In this document: positions 8,620-16,299 of the stretch, in pieces
Layout of the letters: each line of letters opens with the position of its first letter
Numbering within the stretch: the stretch's first letter is position 1
DNA from: Bradyrhizobium icense
GTDB lineage: Bacteria > Pseudomonadota > Alphaproteobacteria > Rhizobiales > Xanthobacteraceae
Direction of reading: 5' to 3'
Assembly: GCF_001693385.1 (NCBI RefSeq)
Contig: NZ_CP016428.1
Location: forward strand, 6,882,001 to 6,946,000
DNA length: 64,000 nucleotides
Program-made: the position numbers and the translations under genes
The notes under the pieces: model-generated
Seen by the model: only the letters and a program-made list of their open reading frames with translations
Database searches by the model: none
What the model was told of the DNA's origin: nothing

Positions 8620-9702
8620 TCACAGGCTTTCAGACGGCGCGGCGACAAGACGGTCGGCGGCGTCGAACACAAAAACATTGTCAGGATCGAGCACGGCATC
8701 GAGCGTCTGGCCAGGCTCGTATTCATGCACGCCCGGCAGCACCGCAACCCAGTTGGAAGCGTCGCGGTTGAGATGCACAAAACTTTCCGAGCCTGTGATC
8801 TCGGTCACGGTGACCGTGGCGTGAAACGCGTGACGGCCGGCGATGCCGTTCGCCACTTCGAGCTGGTGGGCGCGGAAGCCGACGCGATAGGGTCCGTCAG
8901 CGAGCGATGTATAGAGGCCGGTGGCCGGCGCCTGGATGCCGCCGGCATATGCGACCTGCCCGTTCCTCTTCTCGATACCGACGATGTTGAGCGGCGGATC
9001 TGAAAATACCTGGGCGACCCGCAGCGTATCGGGACGGCGATAGACTTGCGATGTGTTGCCGGCCTGCAGAACCTGGCCTTCCCACATGCACACCGTGTTG
9101 CCACCGAGCAGCAGCGCTTCCGATGGTTCAGTCGTCGCATAGACGAAGATCGCGCCAGATGCCTCGAAGATGCGCGGCAGTTCGGTGCGCAACTCTTCGC
9201 GGAGCTTGTAATCGAGATTGGCGAGCGGCTCGTCGAGCAGCACGAGGTCCGCGCCCTTGACCAGCGCACGCGCGATCGCGGTGCGCTGTTGCTGGCCGCC
9301 GGAAAGCTGCAGCGGCGTACGCTTCAGATATGGCTCGAGCCGCAAGAGTTTCGCGGCCTCCTGCACGCGCCGGTCGATCTCCTCGCGCGGCCGGCCCTGC
9401 ACCCGCAAAGGTGAGGCGATGTTCTCGTAGACCGTCAGGGACGGATAGTTGATGAACTGCTGATAGACCATCGCGACCGACCGCTGCCGCACGTCCGCAT
9501 CCGTAACGTCCTTGCCGTCGGCCAGCACGCGACCGGTCGTGGGCTTGTCGAGGCCGGCGAGCAACCGCATGATCGAGGTCTTGCCCGACAGCGTCGGCCC
9601 GAGCAGCACGCTCAGCGTGCCGCGTTGCAGCGTGAGCGAGACGTCGCGAATGGTCGCCATGCCGTCGACGGCTCGCGTGACATGGTCGAGCGTGACGCTC
9701 AT
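8620..9702 (-). CDS. glpS: glycerol ABC transporter ATPase GlpS (H-loop histidine missing)
   Basis: MalK-like ATPase, 360 aa. Walker A is GPTLSGKT (35-42), the signature LSGGQQQR (133-140) is perfect, and Walker B LVLLDEP is intact. Where the H-loop histidine is expected, the sequence reads ATTEPSEAL, with Thr191 aligned to the His of GlpT VTHDQTEAL. The C-terminal ~120 residues form the regulatory/TOBE domain. The start overlaps the glpD stop as ATGA (9702-9699). It should dimerise with GlpT rather than with itself. Confidence 0.88.
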   Translation of the reverse strand: MSVTLDHVTRAVDGMATIRDVSLTLQRGTLSVLLGPTLSGKTSIMRLLAGLDKPTTGRVLADGKDVTDADVRQRSVAMVYQQFINYPSLTVYENIASPLRVQGRPREEIDRRVQEAAKLLRLEPYLKRTPLQLSGGQQQRTAIARALVKGADLVLLDEPLANLDYKLREELRTELPRIFEASGAIFVYATTEPSEALLLGGNTVCMWEGQVLQAGNTSQVYRRPDTLRVAQVFSDPPLNIVGIEKRNGQVAYAGGIQAPATGLYTSLADGPYRVGFRAHQLEVANGIAGRHAFHATVTVTEITGSESFVHLNRDASNWVAVLPGVHEYEPGQTLDAVLDPDNVFVFDAADRLVAAPSESL

Positions 9703-11243
9703 GTCCGCGCTCCCGCTTCGCGCAAGGCAGGTTCACCGGAGGCGCTGTTGGCCTTGATCCATTCGTCAAGCACGGCGATTTCATCGGCCGACAGCCGCAA
9801 GCCGAGCTTGGACCTTCGCCACACCACGTCTTCGGCGGTGCAAGCCCATTCGTTCAACATCAGGTAGCGGACCTCGCTTTCCGTCAAGGTAGCACCGAAG
9901 GACTGACCGAGATCGGCAAGAGACTTCGCGCTGCCGAGCAATTTTGTCGCACGCGTGCCGTAGGCATGCGCGAGTCGGCCAGCATGCGCCGAAGTGAGGA
10001 ACGGGTATTTCCGCGCCAGTTCCGCCGCCAGCGCCGCGACCGCCGAGACATCCATATCGCCGCCGGGCAGCGGCGCCTTGCCGGTCCAGCCTTCTTTCTC
10101 TTTCGCACTGTGCAAGTAGGGCGCGAGTCGCTCCAGCGCTTCTTCTGCCAGGCGCCGATAGGTCGTGATCTTGCCGCCATAGATCGACAGCAGCGGCGCA
10201 CCGCCTGGCGTATCGAGTTCGAACACGTAGTCGCGGGTCGCGGCCTTGGCCTCACTCGCGCCGTCATCATAGAGCGGACGGACCCCGGAATAAGTCCAGA
10301 CCACATCCGCGGGCAGCACCGGCTTCTTCAGGTACTCGCTGGCCGAGGCACAGAGATATTGAATCTCCTCGGGGCTGGCCTTCACCTTGGCCGGATCGCC
10401 ATCGTAGTCGCGATCGGTGGTACCGATCAGCGTAAAGTCGCCCTGGTAGGGGATGACGAAGATGATACGGCCATCGGCATTCTGGAAGATGTAGGCGCGG
10501 TCGTGCTCATAGAGCTTGCGCACCACGATGTGGGAGCCCTGCACCAGCCGCACCTTTGCCCGCGCGTTGACGCCTGAGCCCGTCGACAGCACCTGCTCGA
10601 CCCAAGGGCCGCCGGCATTGACCAGCGCGCGCGCCTGGATGGTGGCACGCTCGCCGCTGATGGCCTTCTCGACGGTCACGTGCCAGATGCCGTCCACCTG
10701 CCCGATCTCGACCGCGCGCGAGCGGGTGTGAATTTCGGCGCCACGATCCGCCGCATCCCGCGCCGTGAGCACGACGAGCCGCGCGTCATCGACGAAGCAG
10801 TCGGAATATTCGAAGCCTTTTCTGTAGCGGTTGGCGATCAACGGTTTGCCCACCTCGTCGTGAACGAGATCGACCGAACGTGTCGGCGGCAGCAGATGCC
10901 GGCCACCAATATGGTCGTACAGGAACAACCCTAGCCTGAGCAGCCAGGCCGGCCGCAAGCCGGAATGGTGCGGCAAAACGAAACGCAGTGGCCTGATAAT
11001 GTGAGGCGCGATCTGCCAGAGGATTTCACGCTCGATCAGCGCCTCACGGACCAGCCGGAACTCGTAATATTCGAGATAGCGCAGCCCGCCATGTACAAGC
11101 TTGGTCGACCAGGACGACGTACCGCTCGCCAAGTCATTCATTTCACAGAGGAAAACGGAATTGCCCCGACCCACCGCATCGCGCGCGATGCCGCAGCCAT
11201 TGATGCCGCCTCCGATAATGGCGAGGTCGAACGTTCGATCCAA
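9699..11243 (-). CDS. glpD: glycerol-3-phosphate dehydrogenase (FAD)
   Basis: Membrane-associated flavoenzyme oxidising glycerol 3-phosphate to dihydroxyacetone phosphate and feeding electrons to ubiquinone. It is 514 aa, the normal length. The N-terminal FAD-binding Rossmann motif DLAIIGGGINGCGIARDA and the following SGTSSWSTKLVHGGLRYLE signature are textbook GlpD. The GKITTYRRLAEEAL segment and the C-terminal helical domain (SEVRYLMLNEWACTAEDV) are also present. First gene of the glp operon; its product consumes the phosphorylated substrate imported by GlpSTPQUV. No glpK lies in the cluster. Confidence 0.95.
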   Translation of the reverse strand: MDRTFDLAIIGGGINGCGIARDAVGRGNSVFLCEMNDLASGTSSWSTKLVHGGLRYLEYYEFRLVREALIEREILWQIAPHIIRPLRFVLPHHSGLRPAWLLRLGLFLYDHIGGRHLLPPTRSVDLVHDEVGKPLIANRYRKGFEYSDCFVDDARLVVLTARDAADRGAEIHTRSRAVEIGQVDGIWHVTVEKAISGERATIQARALVNAGGPWVEQVLSTGSGVNARAKVRLVQGSHIVVRKLYEHDRAYIFQNADGRIIFVIPYQGDFTLIGTTDRDYDGDPAKVKASPEEIQYLCASASEYLKKPVLPADVVWTYSGVRPLYDDGASEAKAATRDYVFELDTPGGAPLLSIYGGKITTYRRLAEEALERLAPYLHSAKEKEGWTGKAPLPGGDMDVSAVAALAAELARKYPFLTSAHAGRLAHAYGTRATKLLGSAKSLADLGQSFGATLTESEVRYLMLNEWACTAEDVVWRRSKLGLRLSADEIAVLDEWIKANSASGEPALREAGART

Positions 11244-11284
11244 AAGCGCTTCCCCGGCGATCGCCCCTTCACTTCGGCGATTTT

Positions 11285-11334
11285 GCTTTCGGATCGGAGT
11301 TAATCACAAAGAAAAACGAAAGCAAGTCGAAAGC
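11285..11334 (-). promoter_or_regulatory. candidate GlpR operator in the glpD promoter
   Basis: The heptamer CGAAAGC occurs at 11317-11323 and again at 11328-11334, exactly 11 bp apart (one helical turn), and in inverse orientation (GCTTTCG) at 11285-11291. The cluster lies 42-91 bp upstream of the glpD ATG. Arrays of TTTCG-type half sites are a plausible target for the DeoR-family GlpR. Binding is inferred, not shown. Confidence 0.5.
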
Positions 11335-11423
11335 GGGGAACCGGTCTCCTACTTGCGGGTAAGTTCAGGTTTGGCCGCACAGGTCCGCGCCACAGCGCAG
11401 ACCGCGGCGCATTGGTCTCGGTA

Positions 11424-11807
11424 TCAGCCCGCGGCCACAGCCTCGACTTCGAGAAGCCACGCCTCGTCGAAGATTCCAGCGATAACCACCGTTAGCGCTG
11501 TTTCCCGTCCACCAAGGACCTCGTTTCGCACGGCGCGATTGAGAAGAGCGTAGCGCCGGTCGGCAAGATAGGTCCGGTGCATGACCAGATTGTCGAGGGT
11601 CATGCCGGCTGCCTTGAGCTGAGCCTCGACGTTTCGCCAGGCGAGCCTGCACTGCGCTTCAAAGCCCTCAGGCACATTGCCATCGATGCCGAGCGGGATC
11701 TGGCCACTTACAAAAAGCAGACGCGTGTGACCGCTGACCTCAAGCGCCTGGCTGTAGCCCGTCGTCGGCACGGTTACTGTTTCGGCATTGATGCGTCGGG
11801 TGTGCAT
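11424..11807 (-). CDS. RidA/YjgF-family protein
   Basis: A 127-residue Rid-family protein, a class that hydrolyses reactive enamine/imine intermediates or acts in catabolic pathways. GYSQALEVSG, LLFVSGQIPLGIDG and AQCRLAWRNVEAQLKAAGM follow the Rid fold. The canonical C-terminal Arg position is replaced by a hydrophobic stretch (IFDEAWLLEVEAVA), so it is probably not a classical RidA deaminase. ATG 11807 is chosen for the AGGAG 8-12 bases upstream. It is divergent from the LysR gene, with 113 bp between them. It lies between glpD and the glpR fragment and appears unrelated to glycerol metabolism. Confidence 0.85.
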   Translation of the reverse strand: MHTRRINAETVTVPTTGYSQALEVSGHTRLLFVSGQIPLGIDGNVPEGFEAQCRLAWRNVEAQLKAAGMTLDNLVMHRTYLADRRYALLNRAVRNEVLGGRETALTVVIAGIFDEAWLLEVEAVAAG

Positions 11808-11920
11808 TGGATTTCTCCTGTCCTCGAACATCACCTCGTGCACCGCTGCACTCGTCGCGCACAAACCATTTTTCCTGGACAGTTGAGTTAGATTTTCTAA
11901 TCTGCGCGCGCCTAACGCCT

Positions 11921-12529
11921 ATGGATGGAATCCTGGTGAGCTACCGACTGCCTCCGCTTAACGGACTGCGAGCCTTCGAGGCCGCCGGTCGCCATCTCAG
12001 CTTCAAACTGGCTGCGCAGGAGCTTTCGGTTACGCCGGGCGCCGTCAGCCAGCAGATCAAGCATCTGGAGCAGATCTTGGGAGTTCCGCTGTTTCAGCGC
12101 ATGCCGCGCGGCCTCATCCTCACCGGCCATGGCGAGGCAATGCTGCCCACCATCAGCGATGCCTTCGAGCGCATGTCGGCGGCTGCGGACGCTGTCGCGC
12201 GCACATTGCCGACAAAGGCGTTGCGGCTTGGCGTTTCTCCGAACTTGACGGACGACCCGCACGGCCTGTTGGCGAAACTGGCAAACAAAGAACAGGCGCC
12301 GGACTATGTTCTGATAACCTCCACCGATGATGTCGCGAACCTCCTAAGTGGTGCGCTGGATGCGATTCTGCGTCCGGGACCGGGCCCTTACCCGGGAATG
12401 CATGCGGAGGTGCTGAATCTGCACCAGGCATTCTCACCCCATGCGCAGGCTTCTCTTGTCGTTTGGCCTGGCCTCGCCAAGTGTCGTGAGTTCCTGAAAA
12501 CGAGATCGCTGCTCGGCTCGCTCGGATGA
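11921..12529 (+). CDS. short LysR-family regulator (probably truncated or internally deleted)
   Basis: The N-terminal winged helix of the GcvA-like LysR class is complete: LPPLNGLRAFEAAGRHLSF, then SVTPGAVSQQIKHLEQILG and LFQRMPRGL. The whole protein is only 202 aa against about 300 for the family. The effector domain runs from about residue 95 to a stretch resembling the first lobe (SGALDAILRPGPGPYPGMHAE), then jumps to a tail like the family C-terminus (SLVVWPGLAKCREFLKT). Much of the second lobe is missing, so it may be a degenerate gene. It is divergent from the RidA gene, its likely target. GTG 11936 is an alternative start. Confidence 0.7.
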   Translation: MDGILVSYRLPPLNGLRAFEAAGRHLSFKLAAQELSVTPGAVSQQIKHLEQILGVPLFQRMPRGLILTGHGEAMLPTISDAFERMSAAADAVARTLPTKALRLGVSPNLTDDPHGLLAKLANKEQAPDYVLITSTDDVANLLSGALDAILRPGPGPYPGMHAEVLNLHQAFSPHAQASLVVWPGLAKCREFLKTRSLLGSLG

Positions 12530-12536
12530 TCGCGCG

Positions 12537-12761
12537 CTACTTCAGCCGCACCACGGTCGAAGCAGGCTCGCCACCGGGCTCGTCGATATCCGCCGCCGGC
12601 TTTTCCATCGCCTCGACCACCTCGATGCCGCGGTGGCTGCAGATACTGGCAAGACCCGCCGGCAACGGCGCGTCAGTGACAAAGGTCTGGATCTGGCTGA
12701 GATGGGCGATACGCACCGGTGCGCTGCGGCGCAGTTTAGTGGAATCCGCCATTAGCATGAC
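12537..12761 (-). pseudogene. glpR 3'-end fragment (duplicate)
   Basis: The minus strand encodes a DeoR C-terminal tail (ADSTKLRRSAPVRIAHLSQI onward) nearly identical to the end of the intact glpR at 14419-15294. Nucleotides 12580-12761 match 14474-14655 with four mismatches in 182 bp. The match stops abruptly at 12761, and no helix-turn-helix or phosphate-sensing part precedes it. The last residues (EPGGEPASTVVRLK) differ from those of the intact copy, so the fragment carries its own stop codon. It marks the edge of an insertion. Confidence 0.88.
12580..12761. repeat. 182-bp direct duplication, left copy
   Basis: Left copy of a direct repeat whose right copy is 14474-14655 (offset 1894 bp, four mismatches by eye). 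The two copies bracket the EamA and CGNR genes. Weaker similarity continues for about 15 bp on the low-coordinate side. Confidence 0.9.
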
Positions 12762-12801
12762 AACGAAAACAAGACGAGGACCAACGACGGGACACTTTGG
12801 T

Positions 12802-13728
12802 CTACGCAGAACCTGATGCCCGTCGCGGCAATGGCCCGCCGCTCACGACGTAAACGCCAGTCGAGATCGAGGCGATAGCGATCCAGTCCAGCATCGCAGG
12901 CCATTCGCCGAGAACCGGGACGGCCATCACCGCCGTCATGGCCGGACATAGTGCGGCGAAGGCGGCCCCGCTCGAGGCGCCGAGCAGGCTGACCGCACGC
13001 CCGTAAAAAACAAGTGAGGCAATCGCCGTCAGAACACCCTGCACAAATGCCTGAAGAGCAACGTCGCCCAAAGATGCCCTGCCAAGCCCTGCTGCGCCTT
13101 CCGCAAGAAGATAGGCGGGTACATAGAGGATCAAGGCTCCGACTGCGGCGATGCCTGCCGCATGCAATCCGTCAAGCCGCGCCCGCCGCATCGCAACGGT
13201 GTAGCAAGCCCAGGCAAGCGCAGACGCGAGGAAGAGCGCGTGGCCCGTTGTCTGCTTCGGATCGATCGCGCCGGCCGTGCTCCAGCCGATGCCAAAGACG
13301 CCGATCATGATCAGCGCGAAGCCGATCTTTTTCGTATCCGTGAATGCTTCATGCAGGAAGGCTGCGGCGAGAACAGCAACTGCCAGAGGCATCACGCCGG
13401 GAAACAGGGCACCAGCGTGGGCCGCAGGAGCGAACAGCAAGCCGGTATTGGCGAGAAGCACGGGGGTGCCACCGCCCAGCACGACCGCCGCCAATCCAAT
13501 GAAGCCCAGCCGTTTGAGCGCGAGGCCCTTCTGCAGGACATAGGGCAGCAGGAGCAAGCCCGCGACGCCGAAACGAAGCGCCGCGATATCCCACGGCGTG
13601 AGGCTCGTCTGTAGCCCAAGCCGAGCCACGACAATCCAACCCGACCAGATGCTGACGGCCGCAAGGCCGTAGAGAGCTCCGCGAACGTAACTCCCGGGAG
13701 CGTGCCGATCGGCGGCCAAATCGGGCAT
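12802..13728 (-). CDS. EamA/DMT-family membrane transporter
   Basis: Drug/metabolite-transporter superfamily exporter, 308 aa, with about ten membrane helices arranged as two EamA repeats. The first runs from residue ~15 to 145 (GALYGLAAVSIWSGWIVVAR at its start), the second from ~160 to 297. Substrate unknown; such proteins often export amino acids or small metabolites. It is divergent from the CGNR-type regulator gene, which probably controls it through the palindrome at 13759-13786. It lies wholly inside the segment bracketed by the glpR duplication. Confidence 0.88.
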   Translation of the reverse strand: MPDLAADRHAPGSYVRGALYGLAAVSIWSGWIVVARLGLQTSLTPWDIAALRFGVAGLLLLPYVLQKGLALKRLGFIGLAAVVLGGGTPVLLANTGLLFAPAAHAGALFPGVMPLAVAVLAAAFLHEAFTDTKKIGFALIMIGVFGIGWSTAGAIDPKQTTGHALFLASALAWACYTVAMRRARLDGLHAAGIAAVGALILYVPAYLLAEGAAGLGRASLGDVALQAFVQGVLTAIASLVFYGRAVSLLGASSGAAFAALCPAMTAVMAVPVLGEWPAMLDWIAIASISTGVYVVSGGPLPRRASGSA

Positions 13729-13758
13729 GATTCACTTCCACCACGGCCGCAGGAATGA

Positions 13759-13786
13759 TAACCTATTTATAGGCTTTTAAAGGTTA
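13759..13786. promoter_or_regulatory. candidate operator between EamA and CGNR regulator genes
   Basis: TAACCT at 13759-13764 and AGGTTA at 13781-13786 form an inverted repeat. A nested palindrome CCTATTTATAGG lies at 13762-13773. The 73-bp divergent spacer is AT-rich here against a GC-rich background, consistent with overlapping divergent promoters controlled by the adjacent regulator. Confidence 0.5.
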
Positions 13787-13801
13787 CGCCGGAACGCGGC
13801 A

Positions 13802-14422
13802 TTGAGCAAGAAAGAGATGCGAAGTCGCGCCGATCGTTTTGAATGGAGCGGTGGCCATCCAGCCCTCGATTTTGTCAATACGTTGGATGAACGGCCTTCT
13901 GACGAGCCGATCGAGAATCTTACGACCTACCGCGACCTGGCGCGGTTCACCGAATTGGCCGGATTGGTCGAACCTCGGATTGCCAGACCGCTGCAGCGGT
14001 TCCGTGATCCGGCGTCCTTTCGCATCGTGAAACAAGCGCGTCACCTTCGCGAGCACCTTCACGACCTGCTGGCAGCGACAACCTCCGGACGGCCAATGCG
14101 GCAGTCGGACCTGGACGCGGTAGCCGCAGCCATCCAGGCCGCCCATGCAGCCCGGGCGCTGGTCGCATCTCGTTCAGCAGGATTAGTCAAATACCGCTGG
14201 TGTTTGCATCGGACGCCCGAAATTCCGCTGCATGCCTGCTCGCTTGCGATCGAATCTCTACTGGTCGATGCAGAGCGCAAGAGAATCCGAAAATGCGGGG
14301 CTGCTGACTGCGATGCCTACTATCTCGACACGAGCAAGGGCCAACGCCGGCAATGGTGCAGCATGAAGGGTTGCGGAAATCGCGAAAAACAACGGCGACG
14401 GCGTTCCACGACGCGAAACTAG
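13802..14422 (+). CDS. ABATE-domain / CGNR zinc-finger regulator
   Basis: A 206-aa protein with an N-terminal ABATE domain (HPALDFVNTLDERPSDEPIE is characteristic) and a C-terminal CGNR zinc finger. Cysteines are at KCGAADC and WCSMKGCGNREK, the latter giving the family its name. Proteins of this class are putative transcription factors controlling nearby transporters or enzymes. The start is TTG 13802; ATG 13817 (MRSRADRFEW) is equally possible since neither has a strong ribosome-binding site. The stop overlaps the convergent glpR stop by 4 bp. It is probably the regulator of the divergent EamA gene. Confidence 0.85.
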   Translation: MSKKEMRSRADRFEWSGGHPALDFVNTLDERPSDEPIENLTTYRDLARFTELAGLVEPRIARPLQRFRDPASFRIVKQARHLREHLHDLLAATTSGRPMRQSDLDAVAAAIQAAHAARALVASRSAGLVKYRWCLHRTPEIPLHACSLAIESLLVDAERKRIRKCGAADCDAYYLDTSKGQRRQWCSMKGCGNREKQRRRRSTTRN

Positions 14423-15294
14423 CGCACTCGGATGGGTGTTGGGGCGACCGCCGGAGCAGACTCGCCGCCGGAATCGTCGATATCCGCCGCCGGCTTTTCC
14501 ATCGCCTCGACCACCTCGATGCCGCGGTGGCTGCAGATACTGGCAAGACCCGCCGGCAACGGCGCGTCAGTGACAAAGGTCTGGATCTGACTGAGATGGG
14601 CGATACGCACCGGTGCGCTGCGGCGCAGTTTGGTGGAATCCGCCACCAGCATGACGCTGCGCGCATTGGCAATGATCGCTTGCGCCGCCTGCACCTCGCG
14701 ATAATCGAAGTCCAAGAGCGCGCCCTCCTCGTCGATCGCCGACGCCCCGATGATGGCGTAGTCGACCTTGAACTGACCGATCAGGCTGATCGCGGTCGAG
14801 CCGATCACCGCGCCGTCGGCGCGGCGCACTGCGCCACCCGCCACGATCACCTCGATGCGCGGATGACGGTACAAGAGCATCGCGACATTGAGGTTGTTGG
14901 TGATGACCAGCAAATCCTCATGCGAGGTCAGCGCGCTCGCGACTTCTTCCGTCGTGGTGCCGATGTTGATGAACAGCGAGCAGCCGTTCGGAATCCGCGA
15001 CGCGGCGGCGATGCCGATCGCCCGCTTCTCCTCCGCCGCCACGAAACGCCGCGCCTCGTAGGCGAGGTTTTCCACGCCGGAGGCAATGATGGCGCCGCCG
15101 TGGATGCGGGTCAGCGAGCGCTGGTCGCAGAGGTCGTTGAGGTCCTTGCGGATGGTCTGCGCCGAAACCTCGAAACGTTTGGCGAGATCTTCCACCATCA
15201 CCCGACCAAAAGCGCGGGCGATGTTGAGGATTTCAGTCTGACGGTGGGACAGTCCGGCCACGGCTGGCTCCCTCGCGATATGGACTTGGGGCAC
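14419..15294 (-). CDS. glpR: DeoR-family glycerol regulator GlpR
   Basis: A 291-aa DeoR-type repressor. The N-terminal winged helix reads RQTEILNIARAFGRVMVEDL then SAQTIRKDLNDL with RIHGGA; the C-terminal sugar-phosphate sensing domain includes SLFINIGTTTEEVA and the VMLVADSTKLRR loop. In rhizobia glpR sits directly upstream of glpD and responds to glycerol 3-phosphate. Here it is 3.2 kb upstream on the same strand, with its 3' end duplicated at 12580-12761. The C-terminal tail (ESAPAVAPTPIRVR) differs from that of the fragment, so recombination may have exchanged its last residues. Confidence 0.88.
   Translation of the reverse strand: MPQVHIAREPAVAGLSHRQTEILNIARAFGRVMVEDLAKRFEVSAQTIRKDLNDLCDQRSLTRIHGGAIIASGVENLAYEARRFVAAEEKRAIGIAAASRIPNGCSLFINIGTTTEEVASALTSHEDLLVITNNLNVAMLLYRHPRIEVIVAGGAVRRADGAVIGSTAISLIGQFKVDYAIIGASAIDEEGALLDFDYREVQAAQAIIANARSVMLVADSTKLRRSAPVRIAHLSQIQTFVTDAPLPAGLASICSHRGIEVVEAMEKPAADIDDSGGESAPAVAPTPIRVR
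14474..14655. repeat. 182-bp direct duplication, right copy
   Basis: Right copy, inside the coding part of the intact glpR; partner of 12580-12761. Mismatches are confined to four positions (one near the middle, one in the GTTTAGT/GTTTGGT site, two in the CCATTAGC/CCACCAGC site). Confidence 0.9.
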
Positions 15295-15489
15295 AAAGTT
15301 GCCGTTATGGTGCGGCTGATTGGGGCCGCGGTCAACGAGGTAGATGGGCTGCGGAGGCGTATGGCAGGGCGAAACAACGAACCCTGGTTAAGGGCCCGAA
15401 GCCATGCGAGCCGCGTCATGCGCGGCCGCTCGACAAAGCATTTGTGGCTGCACGCTGCCATCACAAACCAGAAACGAATGGAGGAAACC

Positions 15490-15945
15490 ATGAAGATCGA
15501 TCGCCGTCAGCTCGCCTTGCCCGCACTCGCACTTGGGCTGACACTTGGGCTCATGAGCGTCGTCCCCGCTTTTGCCGGTGCGGACGAGGATGCCATCGCG
15601 AAGAAGGTCGAAGCCTTCCGTACGGCGCAGGCGGCTGGCAATGCCGAGGGGATCGCCCCGCTCTGCGCGGACGAGCTGAGCTACAGCCACTCGAATGCCA
15701 AGATCGACACCAAGGCGTCGCTTCTCGACGGCATCGCCAAGGCCAACTACAAATGGTCGTCGCTTGAATACAGGGATCCCACGATCCGCGTCGTCGGCCC
15801 GACTGCCATCGTGCGCTTCAACTTCGTCGGCGAGCAGGAGTTCACCGACGGCAAGAAGACACCGCAGAACCTGCACATCCTGATGAACTGGCAGAAGCAG
15901 GGCAGCGACTGGAAGCTGCTGTCGCGGTCGGCCACGAGGCTCTGA
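15490..15945 (+). CDS. secreted NTF2/SnoaL-like protein, 151 aa
   Basis: Begins with a clear Sec signal peptide (RQLALPALALGLTLGLMSVV, cleavage near AFA-GAD at about residue 29). A DUF4440-type NTF2-like fold follows: an N-terminal helix (DAIAKKVEAFRTAQAAGNAE), the LCADELSYSHSNAKIDTKAS segment, and paired strands ending in WKLLSRSATRL. Likely periplasmic; a ligand-binding or enzymatic role is unknown. GAGGAAACC directly upstream supports ATG 15490. The frame continues upstream, but that part is antisense to glpR. Divergent from glpR. Confidence 0.85.
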   Translation: MKIDRRQLALPALALGLTLGLMSVVPAFAGADEDAIAKKVEAFRTAQAAGNAEGIAPLCADELSYSHSNAKIDTKASLLDGIAKANYKWSSLEYRDPTIRVVGPTAIVRFNFVGEQEFTDGKKTPQNLHILMNWQKQGSDWKLLSRSATRL

Positions 15946-15969
15946 CCGCCGGACGACCGGCGCTGGCGG

Positions 15970-16158
15970 TTATGCCGCCAGCGTCATCCCGCTGGCGAGG
16001 CGGCGCGCGGCACGCTCTGCATCGCGCGCGTTGCGAAATATCTGCCCCTCCAGCCGGTTGAAGCGGTGCGAGGCGGCGAAGAACCGATAGCCGCCGGGAG
16101 CGCGCACGATAATTCCCGCCGGCTGCGAGCCGACTTCGATGATGTAGGTGTCCGACAT
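15970..16158 (-). CDS. small conserved hypothetical protein, 62 aa
   Basis: MSDTYIIEVGSQPAGIIVRA followed by GGYRFFAASHRFNRLEGQIF suggests a compact beta-strand domain, closing with an Arg/Ala-rich helix (DAERAARRLASG). The 'R-x-F-x-A-x-x-x-x-x-x-L-E-G' pattern recurs in short Bradyrhizobium-type proteins of unknown function. No signal or membrane segment. The compositional bias and codon use are those of a real gene. Confidence 0.65.
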   Translation of the reverse strand: MSDTYIIEVGSQPAGIIVRAPGGYRFFAASHRFNRLEGQIFRNARDAERAARRLASGMTLAA

Positions 16159-16299
16159 GGCCCAGCCTCAGATTTATTCCGGGCCTACAACGGGTTACAC
16201 CAGCAATTGTTCCCGCTTCCACCATTGCGCCGCGGGGCTGAGCTGTGCCAAAGCTGGTCCCGGAACAAGGCGAATCGCCCAAATGGCCGGAGAACTGAC

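Noticed and set aside
14353..15489. Long N-terminal extension of the secreted NTF2-like protein
   Set aside because: The extension is antisense to glpR. GAGGAAACC and a clear signal peptide fix the start at 15490.
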